61,197 bases of DNA from CAZOHG01 sp964579725 (lineage in GTDB: Bacteria; Zhuqueibacterota; JdFR-76; BMS3Abin05). Every line of letters begins with the position of its first letter. The first letter of the stretch is position 1. This document shows, piece by piece, positions 7,182 to 16,394 of the stretch. The DNA lies in the NCBI GenBank assembly GCA_964579725.1, contig CAZOHG010000017.1, positions 1 to 61,197 of the forward strand, read 5' to 3'. Under the pieces are notes generated by a model, which was given only the letters and a program-made list of their open reading frames with translations, did not search any database and was not told the origin of the DNA. A program made the translations under genes and the position numbers.

Positions 7182-8771
7182 TTAGAACAACCTTTCGAAG
7201 AATCTCCAGCGGTCAAGTACGGCGGAATCCGGCGATTCCAACCGTCGCAGTGCCTCCGGAACAAAATTCAAAATGTCCCCTGCAATCATGCCGCGTTGGC
7301 CTAAAGCCTCGGCGGCCAAATCTCCCGCCATTCCGTGAACAAAAGCTCCCGTCAAAGCAGCTTGCAGCCCCGACAAGCCCTGCGCCAGAAAACCGGCAAT
7401 GAGGCCGGTCAGGACGTCTCCCGATCCCGCCGTCGCCATTCCCGGGTTACCGGTCGTGTTGACGTACACTTCTCCATCTGGGGCGGCAATGAGGGTTGGT
7501 GCGCCTTTGAGAAGAACAATCGCCTGAAGTTTTTGGGCGGATTCGCGAACGACCGTCAGGCGATTTTTCAAAATTTCTTCCTGTGAAACCCCCACGAGTC
7601 GCGAAAGTTCCCCTACGTGAGGGGTAAAAACCAAATCGGCTGGGTAAGCACGAATTAGCTCAAATTCGGCGGAAAGATTATTAATGCCGTCGGCATCCAC
7701 AACCAGCGGTTTGTCCGTTTGGCGCAGCAAGGCTTTTACGAAGGTTCCGGTTTCCGGGTGGGTTGAAAGTCCCGGCCCCAGGGCCAGGACGTGGCTCCAT
7801 TTTAGCCAGCGGTCGAGTGCCTCCAATGCCCTGGAATGAAGACTGCCGGTTTCGGTTTCCGGTAGGGGAGCAGTCATGATTTCCGTGACCTTTTCTTCCA
7901 AAACGGAATTAAACCTTTCGGGAATGCCCAAAAGCACCATTCCGGCACCGCTTCTCAAAGCGCTTAATGAAGCCATGGTTGCAGCTCCGGTAAGTCCGGT
8001 CGAGCCGGCAATCACCAGAACCTTTCCAAACGTATTTTTGTACGCGTCACCGGGACGCCTGGGCAAGAAACGGACAATGTCTTCAGGGGTGACTAAAAAT
8101 TTGTGTGTAGCCACTTTTTTTAGAACAAAATCGGGTGCGTTGAGGTCAGCCACTAAAAAGCGGCCCTGGAGTTTTCTTGCCGGAAAAAAGAGCTGGCCTG
8201 TTTTAATATTGCCCATGGTTACGGTTAAGTCGGCTTGAACGGCCGCTCCGGCGATCTGCCCGGTTTCGCAATGAATTCCCGAAGGCGTGTCCACAGAAGC
8301 GACCGGAACGTCTTGTGCGTTCATCCAATCAATGATTTCGCGGTACAGCCCGGACACTTCTCCTCGAATACCGGTTCCGAGAAGGGCGTCGACCAGTAAA
8401 TCGGGGGTAAAAGTGGGCTTCAATTGCCCCGCTTCTTCAATATCGTGAACGGGCAGGCCAAGGGCTTCTGCAATGCTTCGGTTTGTGGCCGCTTCGCCCT
8501 TAAAATCATCCGCCCGAGCGGTGGAAAAGAATTCCACCCGGGCTCCCATTCGGCTGAGGTGTCGGCCCACCACAAAACCGTCGCCGCCGTTGTTGCCCTT
8601 CCCGCACAGAATACAGATTTTCTTTTCCGCAATAGGGGCAAATTCCCGGGCAATGGCCTGGGCTGTTTTCAGACCGGCGTTTTCCATGAGCAAAATCGCC
8701 GGAATTTTAACTTCTTCAACCGACAGACGGTCAACCGTCCGCATTTCAGAGACGCTTACAATGGGTTCCAT
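7182..8771 (-). CDS. nnr: Bifunctional NAD(P)H-hydrate repair enzyme (epimerase + dehydratase)
   Basis: 529 residues. The N-terminal YjeF/NnrE epimerase domain (about 1-215) has 'LCGKGNNGGDGFVVGRHL' and 'VDALLGTGIRGE'. The C-terminal ribokinase-like NnrD dehydratase domain (about 225-510) has 'ALGPGLS', 'TPHVGEL' and the anion-hole/catalytic 'GSGDVLTGLIAGFLAQG'. Together they convert damaged R- and S-NAD(P)HX back to NAD(P)H. The length and domain order match the usual fused bacterial protein. acpS ends 3 nt before it, a pairing seen in many bacteria. Confidence 0.95.
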   Translation of the reverse strand: MEPIVSVSEMRTVDRLSVEEVKIPAILLMENAGLKTAQAIAREFAPIAEKKICILCGKGNNGGDGFVVGRHLSRMGARVEFFSTARADDFKGEAATNRSIAEALGLPVHDIEEAGQLKPTFTPDLLVDALLGTGIRGEVSGLYREIIDWMNAQDVPVASVDTPSGIHCETGQIAGAAVQADLTVTMGNIKTGQLFFPARKLQGRFLVADLNAPDFVLKKVATHKFLVTPEDIVRFLPRRPGDAYKNTFGKVLVIAGSTGLTGAATMASLSALRSGAGMVLLGIPERFNSVLEEKVTEIMTAPLPETETGSLHSRALEALDRWLKWSHVLALGPGLSTHPETGTFVKALLRQTDKPLVVDADGINNLSAEFELIRAYPADLVFTPHVGELSRLVGVSQEEILKNRLTVVRESAQKLQAIVLLKGAPTLIAAPDGEVYVNTTGNPGMATAGSGDVLTGLIAGFLAQGLSGLQAALTGAFVHGMAGDLAAEALGQRGMIAGDILNFVPEALRRLESPDSAVLDRWRFFERLF

Positions 8772-8774
8772 CGC

Positions 8775-9164
8775 CTACTCCCTTGAGATTTCTTCACAAA
8801 TGACCACAGCTACCGCAAATTGGTGTTCGTGGGACAGGCTCACGTGCCACCGCAGGTCTCCCACTCTCGATTGAATACGCGGAGAGAACCGAAGAACCGG
8901 CAGACCATTGGGTTCATTTTGAACCGAGACATCTTTCCAGTCGAGGTGCAGGTCTCGTCCTGCGGCCGTGAGAGCCTTTTTGAAGGCTTCTTTGACGGCA
9001 AAACGTCCGGCAAACGCTTCGAAAGCCGCGCGACCTTTTCGCCCGTGACAGACGGCGATTTCTTCAGGGGTGAAAATTCGGGTGAGGAACCGCATTTCCA
9101 GCCGTTGCGAGATTTTTGCCATTCGCTCCACCGAAACAATGTCCACACCAACGCCTGCGATCAT
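8775..9164 (-). CDS. acpS: Holo-[acyl-carrier-protein] synthase
   Basis: 129-residue phosphopantetheinyl transferase. It carries the two magnesium-binding motifs of AcpS, 'GVGVDIVSVERM' near the N-terminus and 'FAGRFAVKEAFKKAL' in the middle, and ends with 'HVSLSHEHQFAVAVV'. It transfers 4'-phosphopantetheine from CoA to apo-ACP for fatty-acid synthesis. The start is taken at 9164 because the family begins a few residues before GVGVDI; a longer in-frame extension to 9260 would cover the promoter. It is the first gene of the acpS-nnr-vanZ-channel-barrel operon. Confidence 0.93.
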   Translation of the reverse strand: MIAGVGVDIVSVERMAKISQRLEMRFLTRIFTPEEIAVCHGRKGRAAFEAFAGRFAVKEAFKKALTAAGRDLHLDWKDVSVQNEPNGLPVLRFSPRIQSRVGDLRWHVSLSHEHQFAVAVVICEEISRE

Positions 9165-9231
9165 GAAAAGAACCCGAAAAACAGAAATGAAATCGTAATT
9201 GTGTGCCGAACAAATCGGTAAAAGTCTATTT

Positions 9232-9260
9232 ATTTTACTTAAAAATTCGGTACAATTCAA
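9232..9260 (-). promoter_or_regulatory. Promoter of the acpS operon
   Basis: Minus strand TTGAAT (9255-9260), 17-nt spacer, TAAAAT (9232-9237); a near-consensus sigma-70 promoter about 70 nt upstream of the acpS ATG. Confidence 0.7.
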
Positions 9261-9271
9261 GCATTTTCTTC

Positions 9272-9300
9272 TTGATTCTTAAAGGGGTTTCCGTTAATTT
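9272..9300 (+). promoter_or_regulatory. Promoter of the ECF sigma gene, abutting the start codon
   Basis: TTGATT (9272-9277), 17-nt spacer, TAATTT (9295-9300). Only 6 nt separate the -10 box from the ATG at 9307, so the predicted transcript starts on or at the start codon. Confidence 0.6.
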
Positions 9301-9306
9301 AATAAA

Positions 9307-9882
9307 ATGAATGAAGCGGATCGACACCTTATTCGGTTGGCCTCGGAAGGAAGCCAACAGGCATTTGAGGAACTGGTTCGGAAATACCGGGGCCTAATTT
9401 ACAATTTGATTTACAGAATGGTGGGCAATCGCGAGGAGACGGAGGACCTTGTTCAGGAGACCTTCGTCAAGGCTTTTCGTTCTCTGAAATCGTTTAATGA
9501 GGAATTTGCCTTTTCGACCTGGTTGTACAAAATTGCCACCAACCACACCATTGATCTCTTGCGAAAAAAACGCCTGCAGCTTTTGTCGCTGGACGAGCCG
9601 GTTCGCACCCACGAAGGGGAAATGACCCGCGAATACCCGGACGAAAATTTTAATCCCGAGAGGGCCTTTATTACATCGGAATCCACAAATATTATTTTCG
9701 GGGCCATTGAAGCATTGCCCGAAAAATACCGAACGATCATTCGGCTCCGGCACAAAGAGGATAAATCGTACGAGGAAATCAGCCAGATTTTACGGATTCC
9801 CATTGGGACGGTTAAGGCGCGTCTTTTTAGGGCTCGGGAACTGTTACGAAAGGAATTAAAGAAATCCGGGCTTCAAATTTAA
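9307..9882 (+). CDS. ECF-family RNA polymerase sigma factor (RpoE-like)
   Basis: 191 residues. Sigma region 2 lies at about 20-90 ('FEELVRKYRGLIYNLIYRMVGN', 'EDLVQETFVKAFRSLKSF', 'FSTWLYKIATNHTIDLLRKKR') and region 4 at about 130-185 ('LPEKYRTIIRLRHKEDKSYEEISQIL', 'PIGTVKARLFRARELLRKEL'). It is a group-4 (ECF) sigma of the RpoE/SigW type. No anti-sigma gene follows: the next gene is convergent, so control must come from elsewhere. No ribosome-binding site sits at normal spacing; the promoter's -10 box is 6 nt from the ATG, suggesting leaderless translation. Confidence 0.92.
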   Translation: MNEADRHLIRLASEGSQQAFEELVRKYRGLIYNLIYRMVGNREETEDLVQETFVKAFRSLKSFNEEFAFSTWLYKIATNHTIDLLRKKRLQLLSLDEPVRTHEGEMTREYPDENFNPERAFITSESTNIIFGAIEALPEKYRTIIRLRHKEDKSYEEISQILRIPIGTVKARLFRARELLRKELKKSGLQI

Positions 9883-9949
9883 TCGCCTCTTTTTACCACG
9901 ATTTTTTCTCAAAATCCGATTAAGAAACGGTTTCCCGCCTATTTTTGGT

Positions 9950-12055
9950 TTACGCCCCGATTCGAGCAATCAGCCAGTAAATGAGAATAATCGCCGCAAC
10001 CACCCCCCAGGACGCCACAAATCCCCAAATGTCGAGGGCACTGGGTTTCCAGAATTCCCAGCTTGTTCCGGGGAAGAGCTTTTTCTTTTCCACAATGGAA
10101 GGATCGTCAATGGCGGCTTGGACCAACTGGGCATCCAATTCGGGGTCGCCCTGGGCTGGCGTGTGCACCCGGGCGTAAAACTCGCGAAGGACCCTTTCCG
10201 AGTTGGGTTTGGTGAGAAAGCCAATCAAAAAGAGGATTAAAAACGGAAACGTAATGTCAAAGGCAAACGACAGCGTGGCCAATTGCGGTTTGGACATTTG
10301 TTCCAACGGAAGGCCGAAAAGCGACAGAATGTACAATTGGAAACGAAATGCGCCGACTCCGACCAGCGGAGAGTTCGGGTCGTCAGGATTTTGACGCACA
10401 ACCTTTTCGAAGAAAATAGCCGCAGGGGGAATTACCTTTTTTTTGCGAATTTTTTCCCCAACGTGCGTGGCCATTCCGGCCTGAACATCGGCGTCAACCG
10501 CCTTGGTGGTAATGACGGTGGTGTGTGTGACGGTTTGACGCGTGAGATAGGGACTGTGGGTGGCGGATTGAAAACTGGGAACCACATTGGGCACAATGAC
10601 GGTAATCAGAATGGAAAGAGTCATTTGGGTGACGACCGCCTTGGTGTTCAAACGGCGCCAAAAGTACACCAACCAGAGGGACGGTCCGATGATGGTGCCC
10701 ACGGACAAAACGTATTTGAACATGACAAAAATGTCATTCACTTTGGTTGCAAAATAGATATTGGCACCCAGGACCACAAAAATGACTGCGCGACCCACCA
10801 AAACCTGAACCTTCTCGGAAACATTCGGTTTGATTGGCAATAAAATATTTTTCGTAAATGCGGCCGACCACATGAGACTCTGCGAATCAATGGTGGACAT
10901 ATTGGCGGCCATAATGGCCGAAATCATGAGACCGATGAATCCGATTCCAAGCAAATCCCGCGTCATGTGCCCCCACACCATCGTCGGGTCTGAAAGCTGG
11001 CCGGAATAGAGGCCCACCGCCAAAAGGCCGGTGAACGCCCAGCCGATCATGACAAACCGCTTTGAGAAGGAGCCGATCATCATGCCCATTCGGGCGGACA
11101 TGTCATCCTTGGCGGATCCTCCCGTGGTAAAATCGGAGGGAGGAAGTCCAATCAAATTCACAGTAGCCATGGCCAGAACAAAGTACCAGGTGTACTCCGA
11201 GGTGGCCGCCGAACCGAAAAGATTGAACATGTAATCCGGAACGTGCGCGTGTAAGCCGGCAAATCCTCCAATTTTTACAAAAGCCAGTGGGATGAGAACA
11301 ATGGAGAGAAAAACAATCAGCAATCCCTGAATAACGTCCGTGACGACGGCAGCAAACAATCCTCCCAGAATAGTGTACGAGGCCACAATGGCAGCGTAAA
11401 TGAAGTAAAATGCCGTTAGAGGCAAATACGAAATGTACCCGTGGATTTTGTTTCTTTTTTTGAGGTCCGTCAGGTAGTCGAGCCGCCGCTGCTGTTCAGG
11501 GTTTAGCGTGTGGTAGGATTGTTCCTGAAGCAGGGTTTTATATTCCTTAAACTGCTCGACGCTCTTTTTTTCAGCGGCTGTGTATTGGCTGGGTGGCTTG
11601 ACCATTAGGGCTTCCATGGTTTTTCCCGTTAAAAGGTAACCCATTGAACCGCCGTACATGGCCATGGTCAAAATGTAAAAGGCGTACAAACCGCCCAAAA
11701 ATTTACTTTCGAAACGGTGAATGTAAATATCCCCGGCGGCAATGTACCGGGCCCGCCGTTGGAGGATGGACTTAAACCAGTAAAAGGGCGTAATAAACAG
11801 CACGATATTTTGGAACCAAAGTCCGGAAAGGCCCTGCCGGTAAATTTCTCGGGTTACGCCGACGGCCTGGTCAGAACTGGTAATGTTCCCAAAATTCAGG
11901 AAGGAAAAAAGGATTTTGCCGAAACTTCGACCGCCTTGGTAAAAATCGGTGGTGTTGACAACACGCTTGCTGGCCCATTTTCCGATGTAAATAACACCGC
12001 CGAAGTAGGTAATAATAACGAGCCAATCAACAATGTGCAGACCCCAAAGATACAT
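9950..12055 (-). CDS. Sodium:solute symporter family transporter
   Basis: 701-residue polytopic inner-membrane protein of the SSS family. It begins with an unstructured N-terminus and TM1 ('IVDWLVIITYFGGVIYIG'), then the family signature region 'DFYQGGRSFGKILFSFLNFGNITSSDQAVGVTREIYRQG'. About 13-14 TM segments follow. There is a soluble insert between early TMs (about 150-205, rich in Lys, Glu and Gln) and a charged cytoplasmic segment before the last TM, making it longer than typical 500-residue members. Substrate cannot be told from sequence; sugars, amino acids and organic acids are all possible. The ATG follows AAGGAG at 8 nt. It is monocistronic with its own promoter. Confidence 0.88.
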   Translation of the reverse strand: MYLWGLHIVDWLVIITYFGGVIYIGKWASKRVVNTTDFYQGGRSFGKILFSFLNFGNITSSDQAVGVTREIYRQGLSGLWFQNIVLFITPFYWFKSILQRRARYIAAGDIYIHRFESKFLGGLYAFYILTMAMYGGSMGYLLTGKTMEALMVKPPSQYTAAEKKSVEQFKEYKTLLQEQSYHTLNPEQQRRLDYLTDLKKRNKIHGYISYLPLTAFYFIYAAIVASYTILGGLFAAVVTDVIQGLLIVFLSIVLIPLAFVKIGGFAGLHAHVPDYMFNLFGSAATSEYTWYFVLAMATVNLIGLPPSDFTTGGSAKDDMSARMGMMIGSFSKRFVMIGWAFTGLLAVGLYSGQLSDPTMVWGHMTRDLLGIGFIGLMISAIMAANMSTIDSQSLMWSAAFTKNILLPIKPNVSEKVQVLVGRAVIFVVLGANIYFATKVNDIFVMFKYVLSVGTIIGPSLWLVYFWRRLNTKAVVTQMTLSILITVIVPNVVPSFQSATHSPYLTRQTVTHTTVITTKAVDADVQAGMATHVGEKIRKKKVIPPAAIFFEKVVRQNPDDPNSPLVGVGAFRFQLYILSLFGLPLEQMSKPQLATLSFAFDITFPFLILFLIGFLTKPNSERVLREFYARVHTPAQGDPELDAQLVQAAIDDPSIVEKKKLFPGTSWEFWKPSALDIWGFVASWGVVAAIILIYWLIARIGA

Positions 12056-12176
12056 AAGTACAGCTCCTTTTTTAGGGTTAGGTCGTCGGAATTTTCACAC
12101 GGGTAAAAACAACGCCTCGAGGCATCGAAGAAAAATTGCCCGAAGGCCGCAACTTTTTGGCGTAAAATTGTTAAAC

Positions 12177-12205
12177 AGTTTAGGGAAAACTCGACAAAAA
12201 ATCAA
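12177..12205 (-). promoter_or_regulatory. Promoter of the sodium:solute symporter gene
   Basis: Minus strand TTGATT (12200-12205), 17-nt spacer, TAAACT (12177-12182). It begins just after the terminator of the upstream TPR gene. Confidence 0.6.
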
Positions 12206-12224
12206 GCGGAAAAAGATTTTTCCG

Positions 12225-12257
12225 AAAAAAAAGCCCCTCCTTGAGACAAGGAAGGGC
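12225..12257 (-). terminator. Terminator of the TPR-protein gene
   Basis: Stem of 11 bp with one G-T pair (12233-12243 with 12247-12257), 3-nt loop, followed on the minus strand by eight T. Confidence 0.8.
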
Positions 12258-12281
12258 CGTAAAATCTAAAAAGTCAGACGG

Positions 12282-13037
12282 CTACTTTTTGGCGATTTTC
12301 TTCAGCAATTCGGCTGCCTCTTTTCGATATTGCGGGTCGTCCTCATCCTCACGCGGCAGGGTGGCAATCTTCTTCAACACTTCTTTGGCCTTTTTGTATT
12401 GCTTCATTTCTACCAAAAGCCGTGCGTAATCCAAATTAAACATAATAAAAGTGGGGTGAAGCGCTAGGGCTTTCTCGAAAAGGCGTTTCGATTCCTTCCG
12501 GCTGGCCCAGCCAAGGCCCAACGGGCCCCGGAAAAATTTGGGCTTTCTGGCCACTTCTTGGTGGGCCCGCGCCAAAACGTAGTAGGCTACATCGTTTTTG
12601 GGGTTCAATTGAAGGGCCTTCTCACAATCTGCCTTAACCTTTTTAACCAACCCAATGGATTTGAATACTCCCTTGAACAGCGAAATTTTCCCGTTGGCAA
12701 TGGCACGCCGCAGGTAGCCCTCGTCTCCTTTCGGGTTCACGTGAATGGCGCTATCGGCAAACATGAGGGCTTTCTGGTAGTAATCCAATTGTTTGTCTTT
12801 GGGCTGGTGTTCCCCGATGTCCACGTAGCTGCGACTGATCCGCCAGAGAGCCTCGTAGCTTTTGGGGTTTAATTTAAGGGCGTGCTGAAAAGCCTTTAGG
12901 GCGGCTTGGTCGTCGAAATGCTTGTAGGCGGTGTCTCCCTTGGCAATCCATTCTTGGACCGAATTTTGCGCAAAACCGGTGCCAGCCATCAGGAAAAAGC
13001 CAAAAAGCAGACCCAGTGCAAGATTAAATTTTCTCAT
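12282..13037 (-). CDS. Secreted TPR-repeat protein
   Basis: 251 residues. A signal peptide covers about 1-23 ('ALGLLFGFFLMAGTGFAQ'), so the protein is periplasmic. At least four tetratricopeptide repeats follow, with the usual pattern in 'AYKHFDDQAALKAFQHALKLNP', 'QKALMFADSAIHVNP', 'KADCEKALQLNPKNDVAYYVLARAHQ' and 'FEKALALHPTFIMFNLDYARLLVEMKQYKKAKEVL' (read in parts). TPR arrays are protein-protein scaffolds; no enzymatic domain is visible. The ATG follows GAGGAGG at 7 nt. The gene has a terminator and no close partner. Confidence 0.88.
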   Translation of the reverse strand: MRKFNLALGLLFGFFLMAGTGFAQNSVQEWIAKGDTAYKHFDDQAALKAFQHALKLNPKSYEALWRISRSYVDIGEHQPKDKQLDYYQKALMFADSAIHVNPKGDEGYLRRAIANGKISLFKGVFKSIGLVKKVKADCEKALQLNPKNDVAYYVLARAHQEVARKPKFFRGPLGLGWASRKESKRLFEKALALHPTFIMFNLDYARLLVEMKQYKKAKEVLKKIATLPREDEDDPQYRKEAAELLKKIAKK

Positions 13038-13085
13038 CTTTTTTCCCTCCTCATTTGGTTTTTAAAAACAAACCCTTCAATCTCA

Positions 13086-13114
13086 AACCTACGATTTTTA
13101 TTTTAAAAAAGCAA
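13086..13114 (-). promoter_or_regulatory. Possible promoter of the TPR gene
   Basis: Minus strand TTGCTT (13109-13114), 17-nt spacer, TAGGTT (13086-13091). The -10 box is weak. Confidence 0.4.
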
Positions 13115-13235
13115 CAACTTTTTCACAGGAGGCGGGCATCCCTTCAATTTTCGAAGAGGCGTTGAAAAATCGATACGGGTGGATTGGAGCGGCTGGCGCA
13201 GGTGCTTGTGTGAAGCTTTCCGTCGAGCATTTTTC

Positions 13236-13264
13236 TTGCAATCCGGACTTGTGTGAGCTATATT
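13236..13264 (+). promoter_or_regulatory. Promoter of uvrA
   Basis: TTGCAA (13236-13241), 17-nt spacer, TATATT (13259-13264). No LexA-type box is seen here, in contrast to dinB. Confidence 0.65.
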
Positions 13265-13310
13265 GAATTTCCGAAGGAAGGTAAACAATTGCAAAGCCCC
13301 ATTTTTCCCT

Positions 13311-16166
13311 ATGTCTAAAGATAACAAAATCTTAATTAAAGGTGCCCGCGAGCACAATCTGAAAGATATTGACGTGGAAATTCCCCGGGACAGGTTGGTG
13401 GTCATTACGGGTTTGTCCGGTTCAGGGAAATCGTCTCTGGCGTTCGACACCATTTACGCCGAAGGGCAGCGCCGCTACGTGGAATCCCTTTCGGCATACG
13501 CCCGGCAATTTCTGGGACTGATGGAAAAGCCGGATGTCGACTACATTGAAGGACTTTCTCCGGCTATTTCCATTGAGCAGCGGACAACCAGCAAAAACCC
13601 CCGTTCCACAGTGGGAACCGTGACGGAAATTTACGACTACCTGCGCCTGCTTTTTGCGCGAATTGGCATCCCCTATTGCTACAAATGCGGCAAACGCATT
13701 CAACGCCAAACCGTGCAGCAGATTGTGGATGCCGTGCTTGAAATGCCCGAGGGGGAGAAAATCCAAATCATGGCACCCATTGTGCGGGGGCGCAAGGGAG
13801 AATTCCGGGACATTTTTGAGAGTGTTCAGAAACAAGGGTTTGTGCGGGTGCGTGTGGACAACACCGTGCGGGAGGTGGCGGACCCGATCAAACTGGAAAA
13901 AAATAAAAAGCACAATGTGGATGTGGTTGTTGACCGACTGGTGGTCAGTCCCAAAATTGCACACCGTTTGACCGATTCCATTGAAACCGCCCTCGGATTG
14001 GCGTCTGGGCTGGTGGTGGTCAACCGGTTGGACGGCGGAGATCACCTTTTCAGCGAGCATTTTGCCTGTGTCGATTGCGGCGTCAGTTACGAAGAAATTA
14101 GCCCCCGCATGTTTTCATTTAACAGCCCCTACGGGGCGTGTCCTGTTTGCAATGGGCTGGGAACGATCATGGAAATCGATCCGGAACTGGTGGTGCCCAA
14201 TCCCAAGAAGACGCTGCGTGAGGGTGCCATTGAGCCCTGGGGGCGTGCGAAAGACGGCTGGTATGCTACGCAGCTTCGGGCCGTGGCCGCCCATTACAAT
14301 ATCAGTCTGGACACCCCCTGGGAGGAGCTGCCCCAATCAGTACGTCAAATTATTTTGTACGGTTCGGAGGAAGAAATCCAGGTTAAGTACCGGAGCAAAA
14401 CGGGAAAAATCAGCGCCGATTTTCAATCTAAATTTGAAGGGGTCATTCCCAATTTGAAAAGACGCTACCGGCAAACCGCCTCTACGGCTGTGCGGGAATG
14501 GATTGAAAGCTACATGAACGTCAAAACCTGCCCGGCTTGCGGGGGCGCGCGCCTGAAACCCGAGAGCCTGGCCATTAAAATTCAGGGTAAAAACATTTAC
14601 GAGGTGACACGGCTGTCCATTCAAGCCGCGTACGCCTTTTTTACTACCTTGAGGCTTTCGGAGCGGGAAGAACAGATCGCCCACCAGATTTTGAAAGAAA
14701 TTCGGCAGCGGTTGCAGTTTTTACTAAACGTGGGACTCGATTACCTGACGTTGGATCGAACGACGGCCACGCTTTCCGGGGGAGAGGCACAGCGCATTCG
14801 TCTGGCTACACAAATCGGTTCCCAATTGGTGGGAGTTTTGTACATTTTGGACGAACCCAGTATCGGGCTCCACCAACGTGACAACCGCCGACTGATTGAA
14901 ACACTGGAGCGGCTGCGGGATTTGGGCAACACAGTCCTTGTGGTGGAACACGACCGGGAAACCATTGAACACGCCGACTTTGTGGTGGATTTGGGGCCGG
15001 GAGCCGGCGAAAACGGGGGTGAAATTGTGGCGGTTGGCACACCTCAAACAATCGAAAAAAGTGCTAAGTCCCTCACCGGGCAATATTTGTCGGGGCAGCG
15101 GTTTATTCCCACGCCAAGCCGAAGACGCCGCGGGAACGGGCAATTGGTGGAACTGCGGGGCGCCCGCGGAAATAATCTGAAATCCATTACGGTCCGGTTT
15201 CCGTTAGGCACGTTTATTTGCGTCACCGGCGTGTCCGGCTCCGGGAAAAGTACCCTGGTGAATGAGACGCTCTACCCCGCGCTAAGGCGAATCCTGTACC
15301 ACAGTAAAGACATCCCTCTGCCCTACGATTCGATTACGGGACTGGAATATATTGACAAAGTCATTGCCATTGACCAGTCGCCCATTGGGCGCACGCCCCG
15401 CTCCAATCCGGCTACGTACACGGGTGTGTTTACACCTATTCGGGATTTGTTTGCCCAGTTGCCGGAATCAAAGGTAAGAGGGTACAAGCCCGGACGGTTC
15501 AGTTTTAATGTGAAAGGGGGGCGTTGCGAAGCCTGTCAGGGCGACGGGATTATTAAGATCGAAATGCATTTTCTGCCCGATGTGTACGTCACCTGCGAGG
15601 CCTGCAAGGGCAAACGCTACAATCGGGAAACGCTCGAAATTAAATACAGGGGGAAATCCATTGCCGACGTGTTGGACATGACGGTACACGAGGCAATGGT
15701 GTTTTTCAAAAATATTCCGGTCATTTACCGAAAACTGAAAACCCTGTACGATGTGGGATTGGGATACATTCGGCTGGGCCAGCAGGCAACGACGCTTTCC
15801 GGCGGGGAAGCGCAGCGGGTTAAACTTTCCACCGAACTCTCGAAGATTGCCACGGGTCGCACCCTGTACATTTTGGATGAACCCACTACGGGCCTCCATT
15901 TTGAGGATGTCAAAATGCTGCTTTCGGTGCTCAACCATCTGGTGGAAAAGGGGAATACGGTGATTGTCATTGAGCACAATTTGGATGTGATTAAAACGGC
16001 CGATTACATCATCGATTTGGGGCCGGAAGGCGGCGACGCCGGCGGAGAAGTGGTGGCAACTGGGACACCGGAAGAGATTGCCCGTGACTCTCGCTCGTAC
16101 ACGGGTCATTTCCTTCAATCCGAGTTGGCGCGCGAAAGCAGTCGCCCCGTCGTGGCCCTCCCCTAA
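13311..16166 (+). CDS. uvrA: Excinuclease ABC subunit A
   Basis: 951-residue damage-recognition ATPase of nucleotide excision repair. Two ABC cassettes are clear: Walker A 'GLSGSGKSS' near the N-terminus and 'GVSGSGKST' in the second half, each with its signature 'LSGGEAQR' and Walker B 'LYILDEP'. Zinc-binding CxxC pairs occur in the first half ('CVDCG', 'CPVCNG') and in the second ('CEACQGDG' with 'CEACKGKRYN'). The start at 13311 gives the family N-terminus 'KILIKGAREHNLKDIDVEIPRD'; the upstream TTG extension lies in the leader. GAAGGAAGG sits about 30 nt upstream, so the ribosome-binding site is poor. Length matches the family. Confidence 0.97.
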   Translation: MSKDNKILIKGAREHNLKDIDVEIPRDRLVVITGLSGSGKSSLAFDTIYAEGQRRYVESLSAYARQFLGLMEKPDVDYIEGLSPAISIEQRTTSKNPRSTVGTVTEIYDYLRLLFARIGIPYCYKCGKRIQRQTVQQIVDAVLEMPEGEKIQIMAPIVRGRKGEFRDIFESVQKQGFVRVRVDNTVREVADPIKLEKNKKHNVDVVVDRLVVSPKIAHRLTDSIETALGLASGLVVVNRLDGGDHLFSEHFACVDCGVSYEEISPRMFSFNSPYGACPVCNGLGTIMEIDPELVVPNPKKTLREGAIEPWGRAKDGWYATQLRAVAAHYNISLDTPWEELPQSVRQIILYGSEEEIQVKYRSKTGKISADFQSKFEGVIPNLKRRYRQTASTAVREWIESYMNVKTCPACGGARLKPESLAIKIQGKNIYEVTRLSIQAAYAFFTTLRLSEREEQIAHQILKEIRQRLQFLLNVGLDYLTLDRTTATLSGGEAQRIRLATQIGSQLVGVLYILDEPSIGLHQRDNRRLIETLERLRDLGNTVLVVEHDRETIEHADFVVDLGPGAGENGGEIVAVGTPQTIEKSAKSLTGQYLSGQRFIPTPSRRRRGNGQLVELRGARGNNLKSITVRFPLGTFICVTGVSGSGKSTLVNETLYPALRRILYHSKDIPLPYDSITGLEYIDKVIAIDQSPIGRTPRSNPATYTGVFTPIRDLFAQLPESKVRGYKPGRFSFNVKGGRCEACQGDGIIKIEMHFLPDVYVTCEACKGKRYNRETLEIKYRGKSIADVLDMTVHEAMVFFKNIPVIYRKLKTLYDVGLGYIRLGQQATTLSGGEAQRVKLSTELSKIATGRTLYILDEPTTGLHFEDVKMLLSVLNHLVEKGNTVIVIEHNLDVIKTADYIIDLGPEGGDAGGEVVATGTPEEIARDSRSYTGHFLQSELARESSRPVVALP

Positions 16167-16320
16167 AAAGCCCAGAAACCGAACGGTCCGATGGCAAAAA
16201 AAGCAAATCTTCCGTTTTGAAAAAAATTTGGGGTTCTTCTTTAACCGGAAAATAATGCTTACTGTAACAGCTTATTTTTAAATGGGTAATTCCCACCTTC
16301 TCTTGCCCTGAAAATTTAGC

Positions 16321-16349
16321 TGGCAATTCCGCCAAATTTTTTCTATTTT
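16321..16349 (+). promoter_or_regulatory. Promoter of the rrf2 gene
   Basis: TGGCAA (16321-16326), 17-nt spacer, TATTTT (16344-16349). A 14-nt element shared with the suf operon begins 7 nt after the -10 box. Confidence 0.45.
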
Positions 16350-16355
16350 AAATAA

Positions 16356-16369
16356 GACAAAAATAGTCC
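16356..16369 (+). promoter_or_regulatory. Candidate Rrf2 operator (shared with suf)
   Basis: GACAAAAATAGTCC lies at the predicted transcription start of rrf2. Twelve of 14 positions match GACAAAATAAGTCC at the suf operon start (47260-47273), at nearly the same distance from the -10 box (7 vs 9 nt). Confidence 0.55.
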
Positions 16370-16394
16370 ACAATAAAATATCAGGGAATTTTTC

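Noticed and set aside
13038..13310. SOS box expected before uvrA
   Set aside because: No GAAC-N4-GTTC element was found near the uvrA promoter, so SOS control of uvrA is not supported here.
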